The position numbers were made by a program, and so were the translations under genes. DNA of 64,000 nucleotides from the NCBI RefSeq assembly GCF_032229525.1, contig NZ_JAVTWB010000012.1, positions 1 through 64,000 of the forward strand. The letters are read 5' to 3'. This DNA is from Accumulibacter sp032229525. GTDB taxonomy: Bacteria > Pseudomonadota > Gammaproteobacteria > Burkholderiales > Rhodocyclaceae. This document shows positions 34,459 to 42,708 of the stretch, piece after piece; positions within the stretch are counted from its first letter, which is position 1, and every line of letters begins with the position of its first letter. The notes under the pieces are model-generated. The model did not search any database. It had not been told where the DNA came from and saw only the letters and a list, made by a program, of their open reading frames with translations.

Positions 34459-35424
34459 ATGAAACTCGAGAACGTGTTGTTGATCGGCGGTAGTGGTTTT
34501 GTCGGCGGTTGGATTGCCAGCCGCCTCTCGCAACGCGGCGTGCGAGTGACGATAGCCACCCGCCACCGCGACAACACCAAGAAGCTGATCATGCTGCCGA
34601 CGGTGAGCATGGTCGAAGTCAATGTCCATGATCGACAGGCCCTCGCGGAGCTGATGCCGGGCCACGATGCGGTCATCAACCTGGTGGGTATTCTCCACGA
34701 CAATGATTCGCGCCTGCCTTACGGCAAGGGTTTCGCAGCGGCGCACGTCGATCTGCCACGAACGATCGTCGCGGCCATGAAGGATAGCGGTGTCCGCCGC
34801 CTGGTACACATGAGCGCACTCAATGCCGCCGTCGACGGTGCCTCGGAATACCTGCGCTCGAAAGGCGAAGGCGAAGCCGTGGTGCAGGCCGCCATGTCCG
34901 AGCTGGACGTCACGGTTTTTCGGCCATCGGTGATTTTCGGGCCGGACGATGCCTTCCTCAACATGTTTGCCAAGCTGCTCAAGATCTTCCCGATCTTCCC
35001 GCTCGGCGGCGGGTCGGCGCGCTTCCAGCCCGTTTATGTCGGCGACGTGGCGAAGGCGTTCTGCGACAGCCTGAGCAATCGCAGCACGTTTGGTCAGACC
35101 TACGATCTCTGTGGTCCAAAGGTCTATACGCTGCGCGAACTGGTGGAATACACCGCGCAACTGGTCGGCAAGCGCCGCCGGATTATTGACCTTGGCAACG
35201 GTGGCTGGGCCTACCTGCAGGCCGGCCTGCTGTGGCTGCTGCCAAACCCGCCGATGTCGCCCGACAACCTGCGTTCGATGGACGTTGACAGCGTCACCGA
35301 CGGCGCGCACGACTATCCCGGTTGGCAGCCAGCAGCACTGGAATCGGTAGCACCGACCTATCTGTCACCGGCCGAGATCGAGCAGCTGCGCCTGGACCGC
35401 TATCGGCTGCGTGCCGGCCGCTGA
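34459..35424 (+). CDS. NDUFA9-like NAD(P)-binding protein (atypical SDR)
   Basis: 321 aa atypical short-chain dehydrogenase of the complex I NDUFA9 subunit family. The Rossmann motif GGSGFVGGWIA starts near residue 10 and RPSVIFGPDD lies near 153. In mitochondria the NDUFA9 subunit is an accessory part of complex I; in bacteria the role is unclear (NADPH binding, quinone-linked or polysaccharide-related). Start ATG at 34459 with TAGGA ahead. 40 bases after slt and 40 before cca. No classical YxxxK pair seen, as is usual for this family. Confidence 0.82.
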   Translation: MKLENVLLIGGSGFVGGWIASRLSQRGVRVTIATRHRDNTKKLIMLPTVSMVEVNVHDRQALAELMPGHDAVINLVGILHDNDSRLPYGKGFAAAHVDLPRTIVAAMKDSGVRRLVHMSALNAAVDGASEYLRSKGEGEAVVQAAMSELDVTVFRPSVIFGPDDAFLNMFAKLLKIFPIFPLGGGSARFQPVYVGDVAKAFCDSLSNRSTFGQTYDLCGPKVYTLRELVEYTAQLVGKRRRIIDLGNGGWAYLQAGLLWLLPNPPMSPDNLRSMDVDSVTDGAHDYPGWQPAALESVAPTYLSPAEIEQLRLDRYRLRAGR

Positions 35425-35464
35425 ACGAGCGATGGCGCCGCGCCAGGCGCCGGCCGCGTCACAG

Positions 35465-36718
35465 ATGGAGATCTTCACGGTTGGCGGCGCGATCCGCGAC
35501 GAGTTGCTCGGTTTGCCGGTTCAGGATCGTGACTACGTCGTCGTCGGCGCCTCGCCCGACGAAATGCTGGCACAGGGCTTCAAGCCCGTTGGCAAGGATT
35601 TCCCGGTCTTCCTTCACCCGCAAACACACGCCGAATACGCACTGGCACGCAGCGAGCGCAAGACGGGGCATGGGTACAAGGGGTTTTCCTTCCACGCCGC
35701 GCCGGAAGTCAGTCTGCTCGAGGATCTGGCGCGCCGCGATCTGACGATCAACGCCATTGCGCGTAGCGCCGATGGCTTGCTGATCGACCCCCACCACGGT
35801 GTTGACGACCTGGCAGCCGGCGTGCTGCGCCACGTCGGCCCGGCCTTTGTCGAGGATCCAGTGCGCGTTCTCCGCCTGGCCCGCTTTGCCGCTCGCCTTG
35901 CCGCTTTTACGGTCGCCCCGGAAACCATGGCGCTGGCACGACGGATGGTCGCCAACGGCGAACTCGACCACCTCGTCGCCGAACGCGTCTGGCAGGAGCT
36001 GGCCAAGGGTCTGATGGAAGACAGGCCGTCGCGGATGTTCGAAGTTCTCAGGGAGTGCGGCGCCCTGACCCGGCTTGTACCCGAACTGGACTGCCTTTAC
36101 GGCGTGCCGCAGCGTGCCGAGGTCCACCCGGAAATCGATACCGGGGTACATGTGATGATGGTAATCGATCAGTCAGCGCGGCGCGGCGGCGCGCTGCCGG
36201 TACGCTTCGCCGTACTGCTCCACGATCTTGGCAAGGGGTGTACCGCCAGTGCCGATCTACCGCGCCACCCGGGTCACGAAGCGCGCAGCGTCGAACTGGT
36301 CGGCGAAGTCTGTAACCGCTTGAAGGTGCCGGCAGATTGCCGCGAACTGGCAGTGCTGGTGGCGCGCCATCACGGTGACATTCATCGCGCTCCGCAACTG
36401 CCGGCAACGGACATCGTCAGGCTGCTCGAAGAAACCGACGCCCTGCGCCGCCCACACCGCTTCGAGCAACTGCTCGAAGCCTGTGCCTGTGACTTCAATG
36501 GTCGCCTCGGCTGGCAAGACGCTCCCTACCCGGCAGGGCCACTCGTTCGCCAAGCCCTGGCGCAAGCACGCGCTGTCGATGCGGCAAGCATCGCGCGTAG
36601 CTGCAACGACCGTGGAGATATCGCCAGGCGTCTGCGCGAGGCCCGCGTGGCAGCAGTCGGGCTGGCACTCTTGCCGTGCGAAAATTCTGGCGACTCGCAA
36701 GGCACGCCACCTGGCTGA
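35465..36718 (+). CDS. cca: CCA tRNA nucleotidyltransferase/repair protein with HD domain
   Basis: Adds or repairs the 3'-CCA end of tRNAs, with extra phosphohydrolase activity in the HD part. 417 aa from the ATG at 35465 (MEIFTVGGAIRDELLGL), matching the E. coli start; an in-frame ATG at 35432 is possible but lacks family match. Class II nucleotidyltransferase motif GGAIRD, and RRDLTINAIA near residue 90 are present. HD domain motif LLHDLGKG near residue 254. The last about 12 residues (ENSGDSQGTPPG) are variable. Confidence 0.94.
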   Translation: MEIFTVGGAIRDELLGLPVQDRDYVVVGASPDEMLAQGFKPVGKDFPVFLHPQTHAEYALARSERKTGHGYKGFSFHAAPEVSLLEDLARRDLTINAIARSADGLLIDPHHGVDDLAAGVLRHVGPAFVEDPVRVLRLARFAARLAAFTVAPETMALARRMVANGELDHLVAERVWQELAKGLMEDRPSRMFEVLRECGALTRLVPELDCLYGVPQRAEVHPEIDTGVHVMMVIDQSARRGGALPVRFAVLLHDLGKGCTASADLPRHPGHEARSVELVGEVCNRLKVPADCRELAVLVARHHGDIHRAPQLPATDIVRLLEETDALRRPHRFEQLLEACACDFNGRLGWQDAPYPAGPLVRQALAQARAVDAASIARSCNDRGDIARRLREARVAAVGLALLPCENSGDSQGTPPG

Positions 36719-36726
36719 TTGACTTG

Positions 36727-36751
36727 AAGCGCACGTCAAGAGAGCGCTTTT
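36727..36751 (+). terminator. Possible weak rho-independent terminator after cca
   Basis: AAGCGC and GCGCTT form a 6-bp stem around an 11-base loop, followed by TTTT, nine bases downstream of the cca TGA. Confidence 0.35.
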
Positions 36752-36760
36752 GGGCATGCG

Positions 36761-36922
36761 ATGCTGCGACACATTTTTGCCAACGACAACTCGGGCTTCG
36801 GTGCAATCGTGACAGCCGAAAGCGTCGACAGCCATCTCCAGGCCCGGCGAACCTACCGTGAGCCCTATCGCCTGGAGAATGGCCCGACTCTGAATGCGTT
36901 CAAGGCCGCTGCGGCTCGCTGA
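36761..36922 (+). CDS. Possible 53-codon small ORF
   Basis: Begins ATG at 36761 (MLRHIFANDNSGFGAIVTAE) and ends LNAFKAAAAR-TGA. No recognised family and no strong Shine-Dalgarno. The composition (Asn, Asp, Phe, Tyr present, few Arg) looks more protein-like than the surrounding shadow frames, but length alone gives little support. The rest of the region between cca and midA (36719-37028) holds only the weak terminator above. Confidence 0.25.
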   Translation: MLRHIFANDNSGFGAIVTAESVDSHLQARRTYREPYRLENGPTLNAFKAAAAR

Positions 36923-37028
36923 GTCATGTCGCTACAGCGCGCAGGGGCGGCATGCAGGCCACGGGGAGCGCAGCACGAGCTTTCTCTACCGACTGCGACC
37001 GACCAGAGAACCGGCTACGACGCCCGGC

Positions 37029-38186
37029 TCAAAGGCTGGCGCTGCGGTCGCCGCTGACGAAGCCCAGCAGTGGCTCGGCGATGCCCTTGCCCAGCGCCAT
37101 CACCTTGAACAGCTCACCCATTTCCGCTGGCGAGACCAGCTTGTTGCCGACGCTGGCCAGAGGCAGGTAGCGCCTGGCGTCGCCAACCGGGGTGCGCGCC
37201 AGGATCTCCGTCAGCCCGCAGTTGAAAAGAAAATTCGACTGCGTGGTGTAACCGAGCAGGTCCAGCCCCGCGTCGCCGCCGCTTTCGACGATGGCAGTGA
37301 AGTCGACATGGGCGGTGATGTCCTGCAAACCAGGCAGGTAGAACGGCTCCCCGTGCGAGTGGTGGCGATAGTGACACATCAGCGTCCCGACATCGCGCTG
37401 CGGATGGTAATACTCGCGCCGCGGGAAGCCGTAGTCGATCAGCAGCAAGGCACCACGCCCCAGGATGGCAGCCCACGCGGCCACCCAGGCGGTGGCGGCC
37501 AACGGGACCTCGCTCGCATAGCCCGGTGCCATTGGGCATTCGCTGGCCAGTGCTCGAGCGCGTGCGAGCAGCCTGCCGCTGGCCGGGCGATCAACCCACG
37601 TGAACTGCCCGTTGTCGAAGGCCACCCCTCGCTCGCAAATTTCCCGCTCATTCCAGACCACGAGATGGACCGGCATGGCATCGAGCACCTCGTTGGCCAG
37701 CACCAGCCCATCGAAGTGCGTTGGCAGGCGATCGAGCCAGTGCACACGTTCCAGCAGCTGCGGGGCTTGACGGGCAAATGCCTGGCGTTGGCGCGCCTGC
37801 AATTCGCCCGACAGTTCGAGGATGGCGTAGCTTTCGGGCAGCGTGCCGCGCGACTCCAGTTCGAGCAGCAGATCGACTGCCAGTTGCCCGGTTCCTGCCC
37901 CGACCTCAACGATCCGGGGAGCCCCGAGCGTGAGAAGCTGCTCGGCCTGCGCGGCCAGCGTCTGAGCGAAGAGTGGACCAAGCTCCGGTGCCGTGACGAA
38001 GTCTCCGGCCACACCGAACTTGTGCGCGCCACCGGCGTAGTATCCCTGCCCCGGCGCGTAGAGTGCGAGGTCCATGAAGCGGTCAAAGCCGATCCAGCCG
38101 CCGGCCGCACCAACCTCGGCGGCAATGTGCTCGGTCAGCGCCTTACTGAAGGCGAGTGCATCGGCAGTCGGCGAGGGCAGTGTCAT
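37029..38186 (-). CDS. MidA/NDUFAF7-family SAM-dependent methyltransferase
   Basis: 385 aa. ATG at 38186 (MTLPSPTADALAFSKALTEH); a longer frame exists but is rejected. SAM motif EVGAGTGQLAVDLL near residue 92, and the family segments APGQGYYAGG and DFVTAPELGPLFAQTLA before it. The mitochondrial relative NDUFAF7 dimethylates an arginine in complex I subunit NDUFS2; bacterial substrates are unknown. C-terminus LGFVSGDRSASL. Starts 60 bases downstream of an unnamed gene that is read in the same direction, so they may form an operon. Confidence 0.85.
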   Translation of the reverse strand: MTLPSPTADALAFSKALTEHIAAEVGAAGGWIGFDRFMDLALYAPGQGYYAGGAHKFGVAGDFVTAPELGPLFAQTLAAQAEQLLTLGAPRIVEVGAGTGQLAVDLLLELESRGTLPESYAILELSGELQARQRQAFARQAPQLLERVHWLDRLPTHFDGLVLANEVLDAMPVHLVVWNEREICERGVAFDNGQFTWVDRPASGRLLARARALASECPMAPGYASEVPLAATAWVAAWAAILGRGALLLIDYGFPRREYYHPQRDVGTLMCHYRHHSHGEPFYLPGLQDITAHVDFTAIVESGGDAGLDLLGYTTQSNFLFNCGLTEILARTPVGDARRYLPLASVGNKLVSPAEMGELFKVMALGKGIAEPLLGFVSGDRSASL

Positions 38187-38246
38187 GCGACGTGGCAGCG
38201 ACTGGACTTCACGGCCCGACAAGTCGTCGGCCACGTGCTCGATGCC

Positions 38247-39095
38247 TCAGTCTTCGTATCCTTCAAAGCGGATTTGTCCGTACAGTTCAGGATGCGCGGT
38301 CGCCAACCAGTGCTCCGCCTCCGAGTAAGCACGCTCCCAGGTCGCGGCACGCAGGGCGACCAGCAGCGTACGCCCATCTTGTTGTGGCCATTCGAGCGTA
38401 TAGGAGCGAAAGCCAGCGCGCCCTTGCAGATGGATCCTGCGCGTGGACCGCGGCGGCTCGCGACGCAGGTGGGCTGTAAAACCGTCCAGCGGCTGCAGCC
38501 GGAACGTCGGTCCTTTACCCTGATGCTGGACGAGAACCTCCCGATTTTCGCTAGCGCCCTCGATGATCTGCCAATCGCTGCAGCCTTCAATGATCGCAGC
38601 GAGCGGCAAACCCGTTTCGTCACGGATAAGCTCGGCCTCCACCGTGTGGGCTTGCTCCAAACCTTCGAGCAGTTCGTGCCAGGGTAGACCGCGCCGGGTT
38701 GGTGGCGGGAACGGAAGAGCGCGCTTGCCCGCGCGAATGCGGGCGAAGAGAGAAGACTTCATGACGTCTTCGAGGTCGATCGACGGAAAGCTCGAGCGCG
38801 GGTTCGCACGGAAGCTGCCAGCGCCCATGTAGCCGACCTCCCACAGCGTTCTCAGCCACTCGGCGGTATCCAGGGCGACCTGCGCCATCTGCTCGTCAAC
38901 CCCACCTGCAGGTTGAGCCGCCTGCTCACGGTCGTTCACTTGTCGGGCGAGCAATTCCGCCTCGCTGTGGCGCGCACGCATCAATTCCTGCAACAGGCTG
39001 CCGACCCATTCCGCATCGCTTTCCGGAAGGTCGATGATGCGCTCGGCCAACATCAGCAGATCGTCAGCATCCATGGGGTTGTCGACTTCGCTCAT
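38247..39095 (-). CDS. Hypothetical protein, 282 aa
   Basis: No family recognised. ATG at 39095 (MSEVDNPMDADDLLMLAER); an upstream-extended frame has an Arg-rich, low-complexity start and is rejected. The first third is rich in acidic and helical residues (residues 10-90), then a conserved-looking VGYMGAGSFRANPRSSFPSIDLEDV near 100-125. The C-terminal half has many aromatic and charged residues and ends FEGYED. No signal peptide or membrane segment. Sits between a pteridine-reductase-like gene (divergent) and midA (same direction). Confidence 0.65.
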   Translation of the reverse strand: MSEVDNPMDADDLLMLAERIIDLPESDAEWVGSLLQELMRARHSEAELLARQVNDREQAAQPAGGVDEQMAQVALDTAEWLRTLWEVGYMGAGSFRANPRSSFPSIDLEDVMKSSLFARIRAGKRALPFPPPTRRGLPWHELLEGLEQAHTVEAELIRDETGLPLAAIIEGCSDWQIIEGASENREVLVQHQGKGPTFRLQPLDGFTAHLRREPPRSTRRIHLQGRAGFRSYTLEWPQQDGRTLLVALRAATWERAYSEAEHWLATAHPELYGQIRFEGYED

Positions 39096-39221
39096 GGGTC
39101 CTTGCCGTGTCTTGATCCTGCCAAGTCTAACGCGATGATTGGCGACAGGGTTGTTTTTCCAAGGGTGCCGGCAAGAATCCGCTAAAATCGCTTTCTTGTT
39201 GGTGCTGGCCCAGAACTGGAG

Positions 39222-39959
39222 ATGAGCGGAAAGACGATACTGGTAACCGGTGCGGCCCGGCGACTGGGGGCGGCGATCGCCCGCGAGATGCACGCGGCCG
39301 GCGCCAACGTCATGCTGCACTATCGTCAAGCCTCGGCGGCCGCAGAGGCGCTGGTTGCCGAGCTGAATGCTACCCGGCGATCGTCGGCAGCGTGCCTGCA
39401 GGCCGATCTTCTTGACGTTGAGAGCTTGCCACGTCTGGTCGCCGATACAGTCGCTCGTTTCGGTCGCCTCGACGCACTGGTGAACAACGCCTCAAGTTTC
39501 TTTCCCACGCCAGTGGGCGGAATCGACCTGGCCGTCTGGGATGACCTCATTGGCAGCAACCTGCGAGCGCCGTTGTTTCTGACCCAGGCCGCTGCGCCCC
39601 ACCTGGCGGCTGCACGGGGAGCGGTGGTCAATATCACCGACATCCATGCTGAACGTCCGCTCGCCGGTTATCCGCTGTATTGCGCGGCAAAAGCGGGGCT
39701 GCTTGGACTGACGCGGGCGCTGGCAGTCGAGCTGGCACCGCTGGTCAGGGTCAACGCAGTGGCGCCGGGTCCCATCCTGTGGCCGGACGGTGGCATTTTC
39801 GACGACGCAACACGCGAAGACATCGTGGCGCATACCTTGCTGCAGCGTGCCGGCTGTCCGCAAGACATCGCTCGCGCGGTGCGCTACCTGCTTGAAGATG
39901 CAAGCTACATCACCGGTCAGGTAATCAATGTCGATGGCGGCCGTACCGCGCATCTGTAG
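39222..39959 (+). CDS. Pteridine-reductase-like short-chain dehydrogenase
   Basis: 245 aa, ATG at 39222. NAD(P)H-dependent Rossmann enzyme: TGAARRLGAAIA (residue 9) and the catalytic YCAAK (near 153) are present; the segment VNNASSFFPTPVG near 86 is the pteridine-reductase-type NNAS. Candidates are PTR1-like or FolM-like dihydromonapterin/dihydropteridine reduction, which would feed folate or pterin pools. It is followed 27 bases later by ttcA. Substrate specificity cannot be read from sequence. Confidence 0.85.
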   Translation: MSGKTILVTGAARRLGAAIAREMHAAGANVMLHYRQASAAAEALVAELNATRRSSAACLQADLLDVESLPRLVADTVARFGRLDALVNNASSFFPTPVGGIDLAVWDDLIGSNLRAPLFLTQAAAPHLAAARGAVVNITDIHAERPLAGYPLYCAAKAGLLGLTRALAVELAPLVRVNAVAPGPILWPDGGIFDDATREDIVAHTLLQRAGCPQDIARAVRYLLEDASYITGQVINVDGGRTAHL

Positions 39960-39986
39960 TCCGTCACGCTCGCTGAAAGGGCCCCC

Positions 39987-40874
39987 TTGGAACACTCGAA
40001 CACCTTGTTGCGCCTGAAAAAACGCCTGGAAAGCAACGTCGGCAAAGCGATAGCCGATTACAACATGATTGAAGACGGTGACACCGTTCTGGTCTGTGTC
40101 TCCGGCGGCAAGGACTCGTACACGCTGCTCTCGGTACTGATGGCGCTGCGCGAGAGGGCGCCGGTGGATTTTCGCCTGATTGCGATGAACCTCGACCAGA
40201 AGCAGCCAGGGTTCCCGACAGACGTGCTGCCGCGCCACCTGGCGAAAATTGGCGTCGAATACCGCATCGTCGAGCAAGACACCTATACTGTGGTCAAGAG
40301 CAAGATCCCGGAGGGCAAAACGACCTGCTCCCTGTGTTCTCGCCTGCGCCGCGGCGTAATCTATCGCACCGCCAGGGAAGTCGGTGCGAACAAGATCGCA
40401 CTTGGCCACCATCGCGACGATATTGTCCATACCCTGTTTCTCAATCTCCTGTTCGGCGGTCAGTTGAAAGCGATGCCACCCAAACTGGTCACTGATGACG
40501 GCGCGCATGTGGTCATCCGGCCGCTGGCCTATTGCGGTGAAAAGGATATCGCGCGTTTCGCGCGTGGCATGGCCTACCCGATCATTCCCTGTAATCTGTG
40601 CGGGTCGCAGGACAATCTCCAGCGTCAGAAGATCCGCGAGATGATGGCCGACTGGGACCACCGTTTTCCGGGACGTACGGAATCGGTGTTCTCCGCGCTG
40701 CAGAAGATAGTACCGTCGCATCTGGCGGACCGTCGCTTGTTCGACTTTCAGGGCCTCCGTCCAGGCAGCGACCTGGCGGCAATGGATGGCGGCGATTCCG
40801 TTTTCGACTCGCCACCGCTAAGCGAGGCCTGGGCCGCACCGGGAACCGTGCCACTGGCGGCGTTGCGTTCATGA
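39987..40874 (+). CDS. ttcA: TtcA, tRNA 2-thiocytidine synthetase
   Basis: Adds sulfur to C32 of tRNAs through an ATP-pyrophosphatase fold and a 4Fe-4S cluster. 295 aa. PP-loop SGGKDS near residue 40; CSLC (C114, C117) and C205 in PCNLCG are the expected cluster cysteines. The start is a TTG at 39987 with GAAAGGG just ahead; MEHSNTLLRLKKRLE is a normal beginning for the family. The conserved LGHHRDDIVHTLFLN lies near residue 145. Gene ends in a short non-conserved tail. Confidence 0.94.
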   Translation: MEHSNTLLRLKKRLESNVGKAIADYNMIEDGDTVLVCVSGGKDSYTLLSVLMALRERAPVDFRLIAMNLDQKQPGFPTDVLPRHLAKIGVEYRIVEQDTYTVVKSKIPEGKTTCSLCSRLRRGVIYRTAREVGANKIALGHHRDDIVHTLFLNLLFGGQLKAMPPKLVTDDGAHVVIRPLAYCGEKDIARFARGMAYPIIPCNLCGSQDNLQRQKIREMMADWDHRFPGRTESVFSALQKIVPSHLADRRLFDFQGLRPGSDLAAMDGGDSVFDSPPLSEAWAAPGTVPLAALRS

Positions 40875-40965
40875 GCTGCTCTGGCAGGCCCGCTGGCGGT
40901 CACGAGGCGGTGCTTTGGTCGACAGGATGTATTGGCCGCAGAAGGCCACATTGGGAGCTGAACTG

Positions 40966-41889
40966 ATGAGCAGCAAGGAAAAAGTGCTGTCAGTCCTGTT
41001 TGCCGTCATCGTGGGCAAGGCGAGACTGATCGAGAAACGTGGCGGGATGGAGGCCTCGCATGCCGTCGACCGTTGCCGCAAGCGCATGGCGCGCGGCATC
41101 GATGGTTTCCGCGGCCGCATCCTCGCGCGGGCCAACCTCGAGCAACTCACCGCCGTATTCGACAACCCCGACGCGGCTTGTCAGGCGGCCATTGCCATGC
41201 AGCAACGGGTAGCGGATCTGCCACCCGTTGCCGGCGTCCAGTTGGGAATCCGGATCGGCGTTCACCACGGGCCCGTTATGGAGAAGGAGGGAGAGGCGCT
41301 TGGTGATGGACTCACCGTCGCCGAAGAGCTTGCAGAACTGGCCACAGACGGGCAAATCCTGACCAGCAGCGAGACCAGAGGGCTGTTGTCGGCTCATCTG
41401 CAGTCGACCACGCACGGCCTTGCACAGATACCCGGGACCAGCGTCGCCGGAGCACAAGAGGTTTTCGCAGTGAGCTGGCTCGAGCCGAAGGCGACGCCTG
41501 CGGACATCCCCCGGGCTGCGCCGGAAGAAGTGACCGTTCAGCCACCGGCACCGGCCAAGGAGCGGACGTCACGGCTATGCGTGCGTTACCGCGGGCGCTT
41601 GAAACTGCTGGATAAACACCAGCCGCGCGTGCTTATTGGCCGCGATGCCAGCTGTGAGATCACCATTCGCAACCGTCGCGCGTCCCGCAATCACGCGAAG
41701 ATCGAACGACGGGGCGAAGACTTCGTGCTCCGCGATCTCAGTACCAATGGCACTTTTGTCACCGTCAACGGCGAGCAAGAGCTGTTTGTCAGAGGTGAGG
41801 AGTTCATCTTGCGTGGCAGCGGGATCATCGCCTTTGCGGCCTCGGCAAACAGCCCTGAGGCGGACATTGCTGAATTCGAGCATGTCTGA
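40966..41889 (+). CDS. Adenylate-cyclase-like (degenerate) plus FHA domain protein
   Basis: 307 aa from the ATG at 40966, with GGGAG 8 bases ahead; a TTG frame from 40915 is rejected. N-terminal half (about residues 1-175) resembles a class III nucleotidyl cyclase: LFAVIVGKARLIEKRGG and LGIRIGVHHGPVM. The two metal-binding aspartates appear lost (V in FAV, and RANLEQL where GD is expected), so it is likely not active. The C-terminal FHA domain (about 200-290) has GRDASCEITI, RRASRNHAKIE and STNGTFV, for phosphothreonine binding. Intracellular, role in signalling unknown. Confidence 0.8.
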   Translation: MSSKEKVLSVLFAVIVGKARLIEKRGGMEASHAVDRCRKRMARGIDGFRGRILARANLEQLTAVFDNPDAACQAAIAMQQRVADLPPVAGVQLGIRIGVHHGPVMEKEGEALGDGLTVAEELAELATDGQILTSSETRGLLSAHLQSTTHGLAQIPGTSVAGAQEVFAVSWLEPKATPADIPRAAPEEVTVQPPAPAKERTSRLCVRYRGRLKLLDKHQPRVLIGRDASCEITIRNRRASRNHAKIERRGEDFVLRDLSTNGTFVTVNGEQELFVRGEEFILRGSGIIAFAASANSPEADIAEFEHV

Positions 41890-41930
41890 GTCGCTGCCCC
41901 TGGAACCCGGCACGTGTCATCCACCCGACG

Positions 41931-42641
41931 TCACGCTGGTGGCAAGGCGCGCGCCAAAACCAGCAGCGTGACATGGGCTGCGCCGTGCCGCTTCAGCGTT
42001 TGCGCCAATTCGCCAAGCGAGGCGCCGGTGGTCATCACGTCGTCGACCAGGAGCAGCCGCTTGCCGGTGAAGTCGGCTGCGCAATGGAAGGCGCCACGAA
42101 CGTTCTTCGCCCGCTCGCGCCAGGGAAGATCGGCTTGTGCGGGCGTGTCGCGAATGCGCTGGCAGCTTCGCACGTCGATGGGCATTTGCCAGGCCTTGCC
42201 GACCGGACGCGCCAGCTCGAGCGCCTGATTGAAGCCGCGTTGGCGCAGGCGTTGCGGGTGTAGCGGCAGGGGAACGATCAGATCTGCCAGGCTTTCCCCG
42301 GTCAGCGCAGCAAGCTGCCGGCCAAAGTAACGGCCAAGGGCCAGACGATGGCCGTACTTGAATGACTGAACCAGCTTGTCAAGCGGGAAGGCATAGCGGA
42401 ACGCGACGAGCGCCCGATCGTAATAGGGCGGCTTGGCCAGGCAACGGCCGCAGACTTCCCCATGTGGCGTCGGCAAAGCGCAGCGCGGGCAGCGTTGTCC
42501 CGGAAGGCGCGGCAAGTCTGCCTCGCAAGCCGCGCAGAGGAGACACCTGCCGCTTGCGGCGCCGCACAGCAGGCAGTCCTGTGTCAACAGCCGCTCGCAC
42601 GACCCGACGACCAGACTGGCTGTTTGAGTTAAGATTGGCAT
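41931..42641 (-). CDS. ComF-family phosphoribosyltransferase-like protein
   Basis: 236 aa from the ATG at 42641 (MPILTQTASLVVGSC); a TTG at 42662 adds seven residues. N-terminal zinc-finger-like cysteines (CLLCGAASGRCLLCAAC, then CPRC and CGRC) precede the PRTase domain. The PRPP-binding loop LLVDDVMTTGAS lies near residue 197. ComF proteins help natural transformation in competent bacteria. Divergent from bioB, with only 67 bases between the starts. Confidence 0.88.
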   Translation of the reverse strand: MPILTQTASLVVGSCERLLTQDCLLCGAASGRCLLCAACEADLPRLPGQRCPRCALPTPHGEVCGRCLAKPPYYDRALVAFRYAFPLDKLVQSFKYGHRLALGRYFGRQLAALTGESLADLIVPLPLHPQRLRQRGFNQALELARPVGKAWQMPIDVRSCQRIRDTPAQADLPWRERAKNVRGAFHCAADFTGKRLLLVDDVMTTGASLGELAQTLKRHGAAHVTLLVLARALPPA

Positions 42642-42708
42642 CCTCGAATGGCTCGCAAGCAATCGGTGGCCATGTGCCTCTAACCACCTCTACCCATAGG
42701 TCTAACCC

